From Holophagales bacterium (lineage in GTDB: Bacteria > Acidobacteriota > Thermoanaerobaculia > Multivoradales > JAGPDF01): a DNA stretch of 64,000 nucleotides. A model generated the notes under the pieces. That model was given only the letters and a program-made list of their open reading frames with translations, was not told the origin of the DNA and did not search any database. The position numbers and the translations under genes were made by a program. The stretch lies in contig CP064972.1 of the NCBI GenBank assembly GCA_016699405.1, positions 3,627,501 through 3,691,500 on the forward strand, read 5' to 3'. This document shows positions 8,189 through 16,477 of the stretch, one piece after another. Position 1 is the first letter of the stretch. Every line of letters starts with the position of its first letter.

Positions 8189-9369
8189 GCTGCCTCCACG
8201 ATCAGGGCGATTCCCTGCCCGCCGCCGATGCAGGCGGACGCGACGCCGATTCCGCCGCCGCGGCGGCGCAGTTGCTTGAGCAGAGTGAGAGTGATCCGCG
8301 CTCCGGAAGCACCCAGCGGGTGCCCGAGCGCGATGGCGCCGCCGTTGACGTTGAGCCGCTCTTCGTCGAGATCGAGCTCGCGCACCACGGCGAGAACCTG
8401 CCCGGCGAACGCCTCGTTGACTTCGACGAGGTCGAGGTCGGCGAGCGTCATGCCGGCACGCTCGAGTGCCTGGCGGATCGCCGGCGCCGGCCCGATCCCC
8501 ATCCGCGACGGCTCGACGCCGACGACCGCCCACGAGACCAGGCGTCCGAGCGGAGCGAGCCCGCGATCCTTCGCCCAGGCCGCCGTCCCGAGCAGCAGCA
8601 TCGCCGCGCCGTCGACGATGCCCGAGGCGTTCCCGGCCGTGACGAATCCGTCCTTGTCGAACGCCGTCGGCAGACGGGCCAGCTCCTCGGCCGTGGTTTC
8701 CGGGCGCAGATGATCGTCGCGCTCCACCGTCCTGGCTCGCTTGCCTTCACCGACCGTCAGCGGGACCACCTCTTCGGCGAGCCGCCCGCTGGCCCAGGCC
8801 TCCCCGGCGAGCCGCTGGCTGCGCAGGGCGAACGCATCCTGCTGTTCGCGCGTGATCCCGTAGTCGCGCGCCAGGTTGTTGCTCGTCTGGGCCATGTAGA
8901 AGCCGCAGTAGGAGTCGAGGAGCCCGGCCATCAGCGAGTCCTCGAGCTTGCCCTGCCCGAGCTTGAAACCGCGCCGCGCCCCGTAGATCACGTGCGGGGC
9001 CTGCGACATGTTCTCGGTGCCACCGACGAGGCAGCAGGTGGCCTCGCCCGCGCCGATCAGGTGGGCTCCGGAGACGATCGCCTGGATGCCCGAGCCGCAC
9101 AGGCGATTGACCGTCAGTGCCGGGATCTCCTTCGGCACACCCGCTTTGAGCGCCACGTGCCGGGCCCCGTAGATCGCGTCGAGCGAGGTCTGCATCACGT
9201 TGCCGACGACGACGTGGTCGACCTCGGAGGGCGCGACGCCGGTGCGCTCGAAGAGCGCACGAGCCGCCCGGGCGCCGAGCTCGAGAGCCGAGAGATCGGC
9301 AAGTTGGCCGTTGTAGTCAGCCATCGGCGTGCGCACGCCATCGATGAGAACGAGGTCACGCGGGTTCAT
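8185..9369 (-). CDS. Acetyl-CoA acetyltransferase / thiolase
   Basis: This 394-residue thiolase joins or splits acyl-CoA and acetyl-CoA. The nucleophile Cys91 lies in NRLCGSGIQA, VNEAFAG is present, the catalytic His is in GGAIALGHPLGASGAR, and the second Cys is in ASACIGGGQG near the C-terminus. Length and order are those of the family. It is translationally coupled to the downstream SDR reductase (ATGA), as in thiolase-acetoacetyl-CoA reductase pairs. Biosynthetic and degradative thiolases cannot be separated from the motifs alone. Confidence 0.92.
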   Translation of the reverse strand: MNPRDLVLIDGVRTPMADYNGQLADLSALELGARAARALFERTGVAPSEVDHVVVGNVMQTSLDAIYGARHVALKAGVPKEIPALTVNRLCGSGIQAIVSGAHLIGAGEATCCLVGGTENMSQAPHVIYGARRGFKLGQGKLEDSLMAGLLDSYCGFYMAQTSNNLARDYGITREQQDAFALRSQRLAGEAWASGRLAEEVVPLTVGEGKRARTVERDDHLRPETTAEELARLPTAFDKDGFVTAGNASGIVDGAAMLLLGTAAWAKDRGLAPLGRLVSWAVVGVEPSRMGIGPAPAIRQALERAGMTLADLDLVEVNEAFAGQVLAVVRELDLDEERLNVNGGAIALGHPLGASGARITLTLLKQLRRRGGGIGVASACIGGGQGIALIVEAA

Positions 9370-9435
9370 GCAGGGCTCTCCGGGATGGGCACGGGTGCGC
9401 CGTGCCGGCGCTCATCATGTCGCAATTGCAGCCGC

Positions 9436-10608
9436 TCAGTCACCCGCCGCGTTCGCCACCGCGACATCCGAGGCGGCGAGACGGTGGAATCGCCGGCGCC
9501 ACCGGTTGAGATCGACGTCGAGCGTCGACCGATGCCCCAGCAGCACCGCCACCAGGCGCTGGCGCGGATCGATCCAGACGCTCCCGCCGGTGAATCCAGT
9601 GTGGCCGAAGGCCTCCGCCGAAAGCGCCGGACCCGCACTGCCGGCGACGCGGCGTCGCGCCCACCCGAGCGCGTACTCTCCCCGACCGGCGAGCGCGCGC
9701 TCGGCCAGCGAGGGCGTCAGCAGACGCCGAGGATTCAACCACTCCCGCGCCAGGGCGACCACCGAGTCGACATCGGCGAAGAGCCCGGCATGCCCAGCCA
9801 GCCCACCGCCCTGCGACAGGAAGCGTGCGTTGCCGTCCTGCACGACGCCCTTCGCGGGCGGACCGGTGGGCGCGAGCGTCACCCCGAGCGCCGCCGCAAG
9901 CTCCACTTCGCGTCGGTTGTCGAGGGGACAAGAGACGACGTCGGCGATCGACTGGCAGGGGCTCGGCTCGACTCTCTCGAGATCGAGCGGCGCCAGGACT
10001 CGTTCGCGCAGGAGCTCGTCGAGCGGCAACCCGGTGGCCTGCTCCGCGGCGCGCGACCAGAGAATGAAGCCGAGGTCGCTGTACCGTTCGCCCGGCGTCG
10101 CCAGCCACCGGCCGTCGAGAAGCCGCGCCAGGGCTGCGGACCGATCGTGCGCCAGCTGCGGCAACGGGGCCCAGGCGGCCAACCCCGAACGGTGCCGCAA
10201 CAGGGACTCCAGGTCGAGGCGAGCGAGCCGAGGGCTGGCCGCCGGCAAGAGGTCGCCGAGCCGCGTCGCGAGCGGCAGCTCGCCCGAACCCTCGAGCACC
10301 AAGGCCAGGGTGGCGACGAACGGCTTGGTGAGCGACGCGAGATCGAATCGCTCGCCGGGCGAGGCACGACCCTCTCGCCGGGCAGCGGCGGCCAGCAAGG
10401 GCCGGCGACGACCCGAGCGATCGGTCCACTCGACGCGCGCCTCGACGGCCGCCCAGGGCCCGCGCCGGCAGGTCTCGCCGACGAAGCGACGGAGCGACGC
10501 GCCGGCTTCCTTCGCGACGAGGGCACGATTTCGCGCTCCACGGGGCTGAACGACCGCGTTCCTGCCGCTCGGACGACTCGACACCACCCGGCCTCCTTGG
10601 CCGCGCAT
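9436..10608 (-). CDS. Serine hydrolase, beta-lactamase class C / penicillin-binding fold
   Basis: This 390-residue protein of the beta-lactamase/EstB fold has the nucleophile motif Ser92-Leu-Thr-Lys95 (DLASLTKPFVAT), the second motif Tyr176-Ser-Asp178 (RYSDLGF) and GHTGFTGG near residue 335. These match the SxxK, YxN and (H/K)TG boxes, with Asp in the YxN position. No clear signal peptide is seen. Members are carboxypeptidases, esterases or amidases of peptidoglycan or small molecules; the substrate is not evident. The N-terminus is uncertain: ATG 10608 is 26 bases from the divergent kinase gene, and a start further in would also keep the fold. Confidence 0.8.
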   Translation of the reverse strand: MRGQGGRVVSSRPSGRNAVVQPRGARNRALVAKEAGASLRRFVGETCRRGPWAAVEARVEWTDRSGRRRPLLAAAARREGRASPGERFDLASLTKPFVATLALVLEGSGELPLATRLGDLLPAASPRLARLDLESLLRHRSGLAAWAPLPQLAHDRSAALARLLDGRWLATPGERYSDLGFILWSRAAEQATGLPLDELLRERVLAPLDLERVEPSPCQSIADVVSCPLDNRREVELAAALGVTLAPTGPPAKGVVQDGNARFLSQGGGLAGHAGLFADVDSVVALAREWLNPRRLLTPSLAERALAGRGEYALGWARRRVAGSAGPALSAEAFGHTGFTGGSVWIDPRQRLVAVLLGHRSTLDVDLNRWRRRFHRLAASDVAVANAAGD

Positions 10609-10634
10609 GCTATCCTGAGCGCACTTCTCCGCTC

Positions 10635-12377
10635 ATGCAGAGCATCGGCAAGTACCAGATCCTCGAGAAGATCGGCGTCGGCGGCTTCGGCATCGTCTAC
10701 AAGGGCTACGACCCCTTCATCAAGCGGCACGTCGCGGTCAAGACCTGCACCAGCGACGACGAGGACACGCGGCAGCGCTTCTATCGCGAGGCCGAGATCG
10801 CCGGCAATCTGCAGCACCGCAACATCGTCACCGTCTACGACTTCGGCGTCCAGGAGGGGATCCCCTACCTGGTGCAGGAGTACCTCTCCGGCGAGGATCT
10901 CGACCACAAGATCAAGCGCCGCGACTTTCTCGCCTTCCCGCAGAAGCTCTTCTACCTCATCCAGATCGCCCGCGGCCTGGAGTTCGCGCACGCGCACGGC
11001 GTCATCCATCGCGACATCAAGCCGGCGAACATCCGCGTCCTCGAAGACGACACGGCGAAGATCCTCGACTTCGGGATCGCCAAGGCGGCGCTCGCCTCGA
11101 CCAACCTGACCCAGGCCGGAATGACGCTCGGCACCGCGTCGTACCTTTCGCCCGAACAGATCCGTGGCGAAGCGGTCGACCGGCGCACCGACATCTTCTC
11201 GTTCGGCATCCTTGCCTACGAGTTGCTGTCCTACCGCCGCCCCTTCGAGGGTCCGCAGATCTCGGCGATCTTCTATCGCATTCTCAACGAGGCGCCGCGA
11301 CCGCTGAGGGAGCTCTGGCCGGACGGTCCGGACGAGCTGATCCAACTCGTCGGACGTTGCCTCGAGAAAGACCCGGCGCGGCGCTACCCGGACTGTGCCG
11401 CCCTGAGGCGCGATCTCGAGAATTTGCGCAGCCGGCGATCGGTCGACCAGACGGTCACCCGGCCCGCCTTCGACCTCGAGCTGGCCCACGCTCCCACCGC
11501 GGTCCTGGATCTCGGCGACAACGGCCGCCGAGCCCCCCGGGAAGCCGCGGACTCCTCCATGGTGGACCTCGAGCTCGGACACCGCCCCGAGACACCGCCG
11601 GCGACGACCTCGCTGCGACGCGCCGCGGCGACCCGGCGTCACGCACCGCGCGGGCTCGTCCTCACGGCGGTGGGACTGGCGGGTCTCGCGGCGCTCGCCG
11701 CCACGGCCTGGCTGCTCGCCGGCCAGCTCGGCGGCGGCTTCACCTGGCCGGGCGCCGACCCGCGGCGCGTCACGTCGGCTCCAGCGACGGCGACACCGAC
11801 AGTGGCTCCTCCGTCGCCGACGCCGACCCGGCCACCCGTCACTCCGACAGCCACGGCTGTCCCCAGCCCGACCCCGACGCCCCCACCCAGGCCGGCCGTC
11901 CTCACCGTCGAGCCCGGAGGGTCGACCGCCACCCGCGTGAAGCTCGGCGAGCGGACCTTCGAGCTCGACCACCCTGTCCGGCTCGAGCTCCCGGCCGGCA
12001 GCTACACGATCACCTTCGTCTCGGAGGTTCCCGGCTACGACGTCCGCGAAGAGAGCAGCGTCCGGCTGCGCGAGGGCGAGCAGCGCCGACTGGAGAATCC
12101 GATCCCGCGGCCGGCAATGCTCACCGTTCGCCCTCATCTCAACACTCCGCAAGGACAGGTCCTGCTCGACGGCCGCCCACTCGGCGCCACCCCGCTGCAG
12201 AAGCGACTCCTTCGGCCCGGCGCCCACCTGTTGGAGGTTGCTCCGCTCGGCGAGGGCGGCACGGGCAAGGTCAGCCAGACGGTCACCCTCGCGCCGGGAG
12301 TCGAGACCGTGATGACCTTCGATCTCTCGGGCGTCCAGCCGACACGCCTGCGCGACCAGCCGGTGCCCTCGCCCTGA
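10635..12377 (+). CDS. Receptor-type Ser/Thr protein kinase with PEGA-like C-terminus
   Basis: This 580-residue Hanks-type kinase has a cytoplasmic kinase domain at residues 7-265: glycine loop GVGGFG, catalytic Lys36, HRDIKPAN with Asp127, DFG with Asp145, and GTASYLSPEQ in the activation segment. A charged linker follows, then a single transmembrane helix (about 339-362). A Pro/Thr-rich stalk (about 370-420) leads to an extracytoplasmic beta domain with a PEGA-like stretch (VLLDGRPLGATPLQ, about 510-540). PEGA domains are thought to contact the cell envelope. The next gene, a TPR-PDZ protein 28 bases downstream, is probably co-transcribed. The start follows a weak TATCCT at 10611-10616 and has no clear Shine-Dalgarno. 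Confidence 0.92.
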   Translation: MQSIGKYQILEKIGVGGFGIVYKGYDPFIKRHVAVKTCTSDDEDTRQRFYREAEIAGNLQHRNIVTVYDFGVQEGIPYLVQEYLSGEDLDHKIKRRDFLAFPQKLFYLIQIARGLEFAHAHGVIHRDIKPANIRVLEDDTAKILDFGIAKAALASTNLTQAGMTLGTASYLSPEQIRGEAVDRRTDIFSFGILAYELLSYRRPFEGPQISAIFYRILNEAPRPLRELWPDGPDELIQLVGRCLEKDPARRYPDCAALRRDLENLRSRRSVDQTVTRPAFDLELAHAPTAVLDLGDNGRRAPREAADSSMVDLELGHRPETPPATTSLRRAAATRRHAPRGLVLTAVGLAGLAALAATAWLLAGQLGGGFTWPGADPRRVTSAPATATPTVAPPSPTPTRPPVTPTATAVPSPTPTPPPRPAVLTVEPGGSTATRVKLGERTFELDHPVRLELPAGSYTITFVSEVPGYDVREESSVRLREGEQRRLENPIPRPAMLTVRPHLNTPQGQVLLDGRPLGATPLQKRLLRPGAHLLEVAPLGEGGTGKVSQTVTLAPGVETVMTFDLSGVQPTRLRDQPVPSP

Positions 12378-12405
12378 CGGGGCTCTGGTAACATTTCGCT
12401 TCCTC

Positions 12406-14160
12406 ATGAGGCCGCTCTCCGCCGCCTGCGTCGTCGTTTGCCTGGCGGCCTTCGCCCGTCCGGTGCCTGCCCAGGGTGTCCCTGGCGCCGGTGCGGTCGA
12501 GGTCGAAGAGCTGCGTGACCTCGCTCCTCCCGCCGACCCGCTCAGGAAGCTCGAGGCCGAAGCGGAAGCGGCCTACGGCGACGGCGAGCTCGACCGGGCG
12601 ATCGGCCTCTATCGCGATCTCGTGGCGCAGACGCCGGCGCCGGCCGATCAGGCCCGCATCCTGGTCACCGTCGGCTGGCTCGAGATGCTTCAGGGGCACG
12701 CCGAAGCCGCCGGGCCGGACCTCGAACGAGCTCTCTATCTCGCTCCCGAGACCCGGCTGCGCGAAGAGCTCTACAACGACGAGTTCGTTCGTCTCTTCCT
12801 CGACTCGCAGGCACGTGCCACCGCCGCGCGGGCGACCGATGCCGCCGACCGGGCGCGCGCGGCCGTGCAGGCGATCACCGCCGGCAACCTCGCGTCGGCG
12901 CGTCAGCTCCTCGCCGAATCGCTCTCCCTGCAACCCGACCAGCCTCGTGCGCTCTACAACCTGGCCGTGGTCGACTTGCGTGACGGGCAGACCGACGCGG
13001 CGCTGGCGGGCTTCGAACGGGTCATCAGCCTCGGCGAGGCCCGCCCCGAAACGGTGCCGGCGGAGCTTCGAGCGCTGGCGCGCGCCAGCGCCGGCCTCGT
13101 CTACCTCACGCGAGGACAAGATCCGGAGGCTGCGGCGGCCCTGGAACAGGCGGTCGCTCTCAACCCCGCCGACGGCCGCGCCTGGAACGGCCTCGGCGTG
13201 GCGCGGGACCGGCTCGGGAGCCGCGAGAAGTCGATCGAGGCCTTTCGCCGTGCCTATGCGCTTCGTCCGGACGACGAGGAGGTCGCCGACCATCTCGGTC
13301 GCGCGCTGATCGACGCTGGACGTTGGGTCGATGCCGTGGCCGTGCTGGTCGAGAGCTGCGGACGCCGTCCGCAGTCGCCGCGACTCTTCCTCAGTCTAGG
13401 CCTCGCCGAGCGTGGGCTCGGCAACCTCGACGGGGCGCGCCGGTCCTTCGAACACGTCCTCGAGCTCGACCCGACGGATGGCCTGCGCCTCGCCGAGCAG
13501 GCTTCGGTGTTCCTCGCCTCGCTGCACCTGGAGGGCGGGCGCGCCGCCGACGCGGCGCGCGAGGCTCGGCGCGCCCTCGCGTGGAACGAGAACCTCCCGG
13601 ACAGCTGGACCCACCTCGGCATGGCGCAGAAGGAGCTGGGCGACCTCCCGGGAGCGAAGGAGAGCCTGGCACGCGCCGCGGCGCTCGCGCCCGATCGTCC
13701 GGAAGCTGCGTACAACCTGGGAACGGTCCTGCTCGCCTTGCGCGACTTCGTCGCCGCGCGAGCCGCCTTCGAGCGCGCCGTCGCGCTGCGACCGGGGTTC
13801 GCCGAAGCCGAGGCGATCCTCAACCGACTCGCGGCCCCGTCGACCGCACCGGCGAACCCGACGCCCGCGGCACGCACCACCCCGGCCCCACCGCGGCTCC
13901 CGTTGGGAACCCGCTTCACGGAGGCGAACTATCCCGAGCTCGGTCTGCGGGGACTGCGGGTGGACGCCCTCGAGCGCGGAGGGCTCGGGGAGCGCGCCGG
14001 TCTGCAAACTCAGGATCTCGTTTTGCGAGTCGATGGCCGGCCGCTGACGACCGTCGCCGACCTCTCGCAGTATCTGGCCGGGCGTCCAGCGCGCAGCACC
14101 CTGCTGTTCGACCTGTTGCGAGCCGGGCGCTCGCTGCGGATCAGCGTCGCGCTCGACTAG
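12406..14160 (+). CDS. Secreted TPR-repeat protein with C-terminal PDZ domain
   Basis: This 584-residue protein has a signal peptide (about residues 1-23, ending PVPAQ). Tetratricopeptide repeats fill residues about 40-470; several copies match the consensus, such as ARSFEHVLELDPTDG-like and PEAAYNLGTVLLALRD phrases. A Pro/Thr linker follows. The last 80 residues form a PDZ domain (LRGLRVDALERGG, GLQTQDLVLRVDGRPL), which would bind a protein C-terminus. It lies directly behind the membrane-spanning kinase, so it could be a periplasmic partner; that is inference. TAACAT at 12389-12394 might allow separate transcription. Its TAG stop overlaps the TAG of the opposing glycosyltransferase gene (CTAG, 14157-14160). 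Confidence 0.85.
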   Translation: MRPLSAACVVVCLAAFARPVPAQGVPGAGAVEVEELRDLAPPADPLRKLEAEAEAAYGDGELDRAIGLYRDLVAQTPAPADQARILVTVGWLEMLQGHAEAAGPDLERALYLAPETRLREELYNDEFVRLFLDSQARATAARATDAADRARAAVQAITAGNLASARQLLAESLSLQPDQPRALYNLAVVDLRDGQTDAALAGFERVISLGEARPETVPAELRALARASAGLVYLTRGQDPEAAAALEQAVALNPADGRAWNGLGVARDRLGSREKSIEAFRRAYALRPDDEEVADHLGRALIDAGRWVDAVAVLVESCGRRPQSPRLFLSLGLAERGLGNLDGARRSFEHVLELDPTDGLRLAEQASVFLASLHLEGGRAADAAREARRALAWNENLPDSWTHLGMAQKELGDLPGAKESLARAAALAPDRPEAAYNLGTVLLALRDFVAARAAFERAVALRPGFAEAEAILNRLAAPSTAPANPTPAARTTPAPPRLPLGTRFTEANYPELGLRGLRVDALERGGLGERAGLQTQDLVLRVDGRPLTTVADLSQYLAGRPARSTLLFDLLRAGRSLRISVALD

Positions 14161-15377
14161 CGCGCCAGCGCCGCGACGTATGCGGCACGATAGGCGGCCG
14201 CGACGGCATCCCAGGTGAGCTCGCGCGAGGTCTTGCGACGGCCGGCTTCACCCAGCTCCTTTGCCCACTCCGGCCCCGCCAGCAGCCGCTCGAGCGCCGC
14301 AGCCAGTCCCGGTCCGTCGTTCTCCGCCACCAGGAGCCCCGTGCGCTCCGGCTCGACCGCGAGCGGGATCCCGGAGATGGCGCTCGCCACCACCGGCAGT
14401 CCGCTCGCCATCGCTTCCAGGATGACGTTCGGCAGGCCGTCGACGTTCCCCACGCGGTCGTGGACGGCGGGCAGGACGAAGAGATCGGCAGCGCGGAAGA
14501 GATCGGGGAGGTCGTCGTGGCCGACCGCGCCGGGGAAGTGCACGCGCTCGCCGAGGCCCGGCGCGAAGCCCGCCGCCTGCGACCGGAACTCCTCCAACCG
14601 GTCCCCTCCTCCGGCCAGGACCACATGCAGCAACGGATGACGGGCGAGCAACTCCGGCAGGACCGGAAGGAGCACCTGGAAGCCCTTCTTCGTCGCCATG
14701 CGCCCGACCGAGAGGAGCACGCGCGCCTCGCCGGGGATCCCGAGGCGGGACCGCCAGCTCAGCCGACCGGCCGTCCCGGGCGCGAAGACACCGACGTCGA
14801 CGCCATACGGGATGACCCGCGCCAGGTCGTGCGGCAGACCGAGCGCTCGCACCCGATCGACAAGCTCGGGAGAACAGCCGGTGAGCAACGCCGTGCGTCG
14901 CAGGACCCAGCCGACCAGGCGGCGCACGCCCGGCTTCTCCGCCATGAAGACGTCGCTGCCGTGCAGCCCGATCGCCAGCGGTGTCCTGCCGACCGCGAAC
15001 GCGGCCGGCGGCCCGTTCGGCACGACCCAATGAGCGTGCACGAGGTCGAAGCGTTCGCGCTGCAGGGCACGGCGGACCGCTCGCTGCGCCGCCGCCAGGT
15101 AGAGCGGCGTCACGGCCGCGGCACCGAGACGGGCCGTCTCGTCGGCAGCGAGGCTGCGAGAGTAACCGAGCACTTCGAAGCGCTCCGGGGCGTAGCGAAA
15201 GGTGGTGACCGGCACCCCGTCGTCGACCCACGAGGCCGCCACCCCGGGCGCATGCGGGGCGAGGATCGACACCTCGTCTCCACCCCGCCGCAGCCCGCGG
15301 GCGATGTCGCGGATGAACGGGCCCGAGGTGTCGCCCGCGAAACGCGGGAAGGTCTGGGTCAGGAAGAGGATCCGCAC
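14157..15377 (-). CDS. Glycosyltransferase family 4 protein
   Basis: This 406-residue GT-B glycosyltransferase transfers a sugar from an activated donor. The N-terminal acceptor domain starts ILFLTQTFPRFAGDTSGPF and includes DLVHAHWVVPNG and GLHGSDVF. The C-terminal donor domain has LLSVGRMATKKGFQVL and the E-x7-E motif region EAMASGLPVVAS. The GTG at 15377 is chosen because the beta-strand begins right behind it. It lies eight bases after the upstream DPM1-like gene, so both probably build the same surface glycan or glycolipid. Sugar and acceptor are unknown. Confidence 0.87.
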   Translation of the reverse strand: MRILFLTQTFPRFAGDTSGPFIRDIARGLRRGGDEVSILAPHAPGVAASWVDDGVPVTTFRYAPERFEVLGYSRSLAADETARLGAAAVTPLYLAAAQRAVRRALQRERFDLVHAHWVVPNGPPAAFAVGRTPLAIGLHGSDVFMAEKPGVRRLVGWVLRRTALLTGCSPELVDRVRALGLPHDLARVIPYGVDVGVFAPGTAGRLSWRSRLGIPGEARVLLSVGRMATKKGFQVLLPVLPELLARHPLLHVVLAGGGDRLEEFRSQAAGFAPGLGERVHFPGAVGHDDLPDLFRAADLFVLPAVHDRVGNVDGLPNVILEAMASGLPVVASAISGIPLAVEPERTGLLVAENDGPGLAAALERLLAGPEWAKELGEAGRRKTSRELTWDAVAAAYRAAYVAALAR

Positions 15378-15385
15378 GCGAGCGG

Positions 15386-16384
15386 TCAGTCGGCGATCTC
15401 GCGCACCGAATAGCTGTCGGCGCGACGGAACTGCTTGTGGGTGATCATCTCGCCGATCAAGCCGGTGGTCAGCACCTGCATGCCGACCAGCATCAGCAAC
15501 ACGCCGAGCAGCAGGAGCGGGCGGTTCGAGAGCGCCTCGCCGAGGAACCAGAGCCCGGCGAGATAGGCGTTGATGACCAGGCCCGTTCCGAGGCCGACCA
15601 ATCCGAGCAGGCCGAAGAGATGAAGCGGCCGCCTCGTGTAGCGGGTGATGAAGAGCACGGTGATGAGGTCGAGCAGCCCTTTGTAGAAGCGATCCCATCC
15701 GTACTTGCTCACCCCGTGCAGACGCGGATGGTGGCGCACCTCGATTTCGCCGACGCGGAAGCCGCGCCGGCTGGCGAGCACCGGGATGTAGCGGTGGAGC
15801 TCGCCGTAGACCGCGACCTCTTCGAGGACCTCCCGGCGGTAGGCCTTGAAGCCGCAGTTGAAATCGTGGATCGGCACCTGGGCGAGGTGGCGGGTCACCC
15901 AGTTGAACAGGAGCGACGGATAGCGCTTGCCGATCGGATCGAGTCGCTTGCGCTTCCATCCCGACACCAGGTCGAGGTCCTCCTGTTCGAGCTTCTCGAG
16001 GAATCGCGGGATCTCTTCCGGATCGTCCTGAAGATCGCCGTCCATGGTAAAGAGGAGGCGGCCGCGCGCATGATCGAAACCCGCCGAGATCGCTGCCGCC
16101 TTGCCGAAGTTGCGGCGCAGCCGCACCAGCTTGACGCGAGGATCCCGCGCTCTCACCTCGCGGATGCGATCGGGCGTGCCGTCGTTCGAGCCGTCGTCGA
16201 CGAAGATGATCTCGAAGCTCCGGCCGAGTCCGTCGAGGACGTTGGCGACGCGTTCGCAGAGCTCGGCGACGCTGCCCGCCTCGTTGAGAACAGGAACCAG
16301 GACGGAGATCTCCGGGCGAGCCTCGCCGCCCTGGACCTGGAGGTTGGAGGCCTTGCTGCGGGCCGGGTCTGCGGATCCGCTCAT
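15386..16384 (-). CDS. Polyprenyl-phosphate glycosyltransferase, family 2 (DPM1/ArnC-like)
   Basis: This 332-residue GT-A enzyme has the family landmarks VLVPVLNEAGS, FVDDGSNDGT and TMDGDLQDDP (the metal- and donor-binding DxD region), with FNCGFKAYRR and HGVSKYGW in the acceptor region. Two transmembrane helices near the C-terminus (about 250-310) anchor it. Such enzymes load a sugar on undecaprenyl phosphate for lipid or wall modification. A long upstream extension of the frame was rejected because ATG 16384 sits at the family start. A TAGAAT box lies eight bases upstream and no Shine-Dalgarno is seen, consistent with a leaderless message. Confidence 0.88.
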   Translation of the reverse strand: MSGSADPARSKASNLQVQGGEARPEISVLVPVLNEAGSVAELCERVANVLDGLGRSFEIIFVDDGSNDGTPDRIREVRARDPRVKLVRLRRNFGKAAAISAGFDHARGRLLFTMDGDLQDDPEEIPRFLEKLEQEDLDLVSGWKRKRLDPIGKRYPSLLFNWVTRHLAQVPIHDFNCGFKAYRREVLEEVAVYGELHRYIPVLASRRGFRVGEIEVRHHPRLHGVSKYGWDRFYKGLLDLITVLFITRYTRRPLHLFGLLGLVGLGTGLVINAYLAGLWFLGEALSNRPLLLLGVLLMLVGMQVLTTGLIGEMITHKQFRRADSYSVREIAD

Positions 16385-16392
16385 CGCCGGGC

Positions 16393-16398
16393 ATTCTA
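16393..16398 (-). promoter_or_regulatory. -10-like TAGAAT box for the family 2 glycosyltransferase gene
   Basis: On the minus strand TAGAAT is followed by GCCCGGCG and then ATG (16384). No good -35 is visible. The same TAGAATGCC phrase precedes the genes starting at 32786 and 51711. Confidence 0.45.
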
Positions 16399-16477
16399 AC
16401 AAGCCGCGAGGGCGATGCCGCGGCGGTGTCGGCGAGCGAGCCGACTGGTGTAACCTTGGCGCGTCGCCGAGCCCGCG

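Noticed and set aside
8272..11109. A 945-codon open frame on the plus strand
   Set aside because: It is antisense to thiolase and serine hydrolase genes with clear catalytic motifs. Long antisense frames are expected at this GC content.
9879..12407. An 842-codon open frame antisense to the Ser/Thr kinase
   Set aside because: No recognisable domain, and it mirrors codon bias of the kinase gene.
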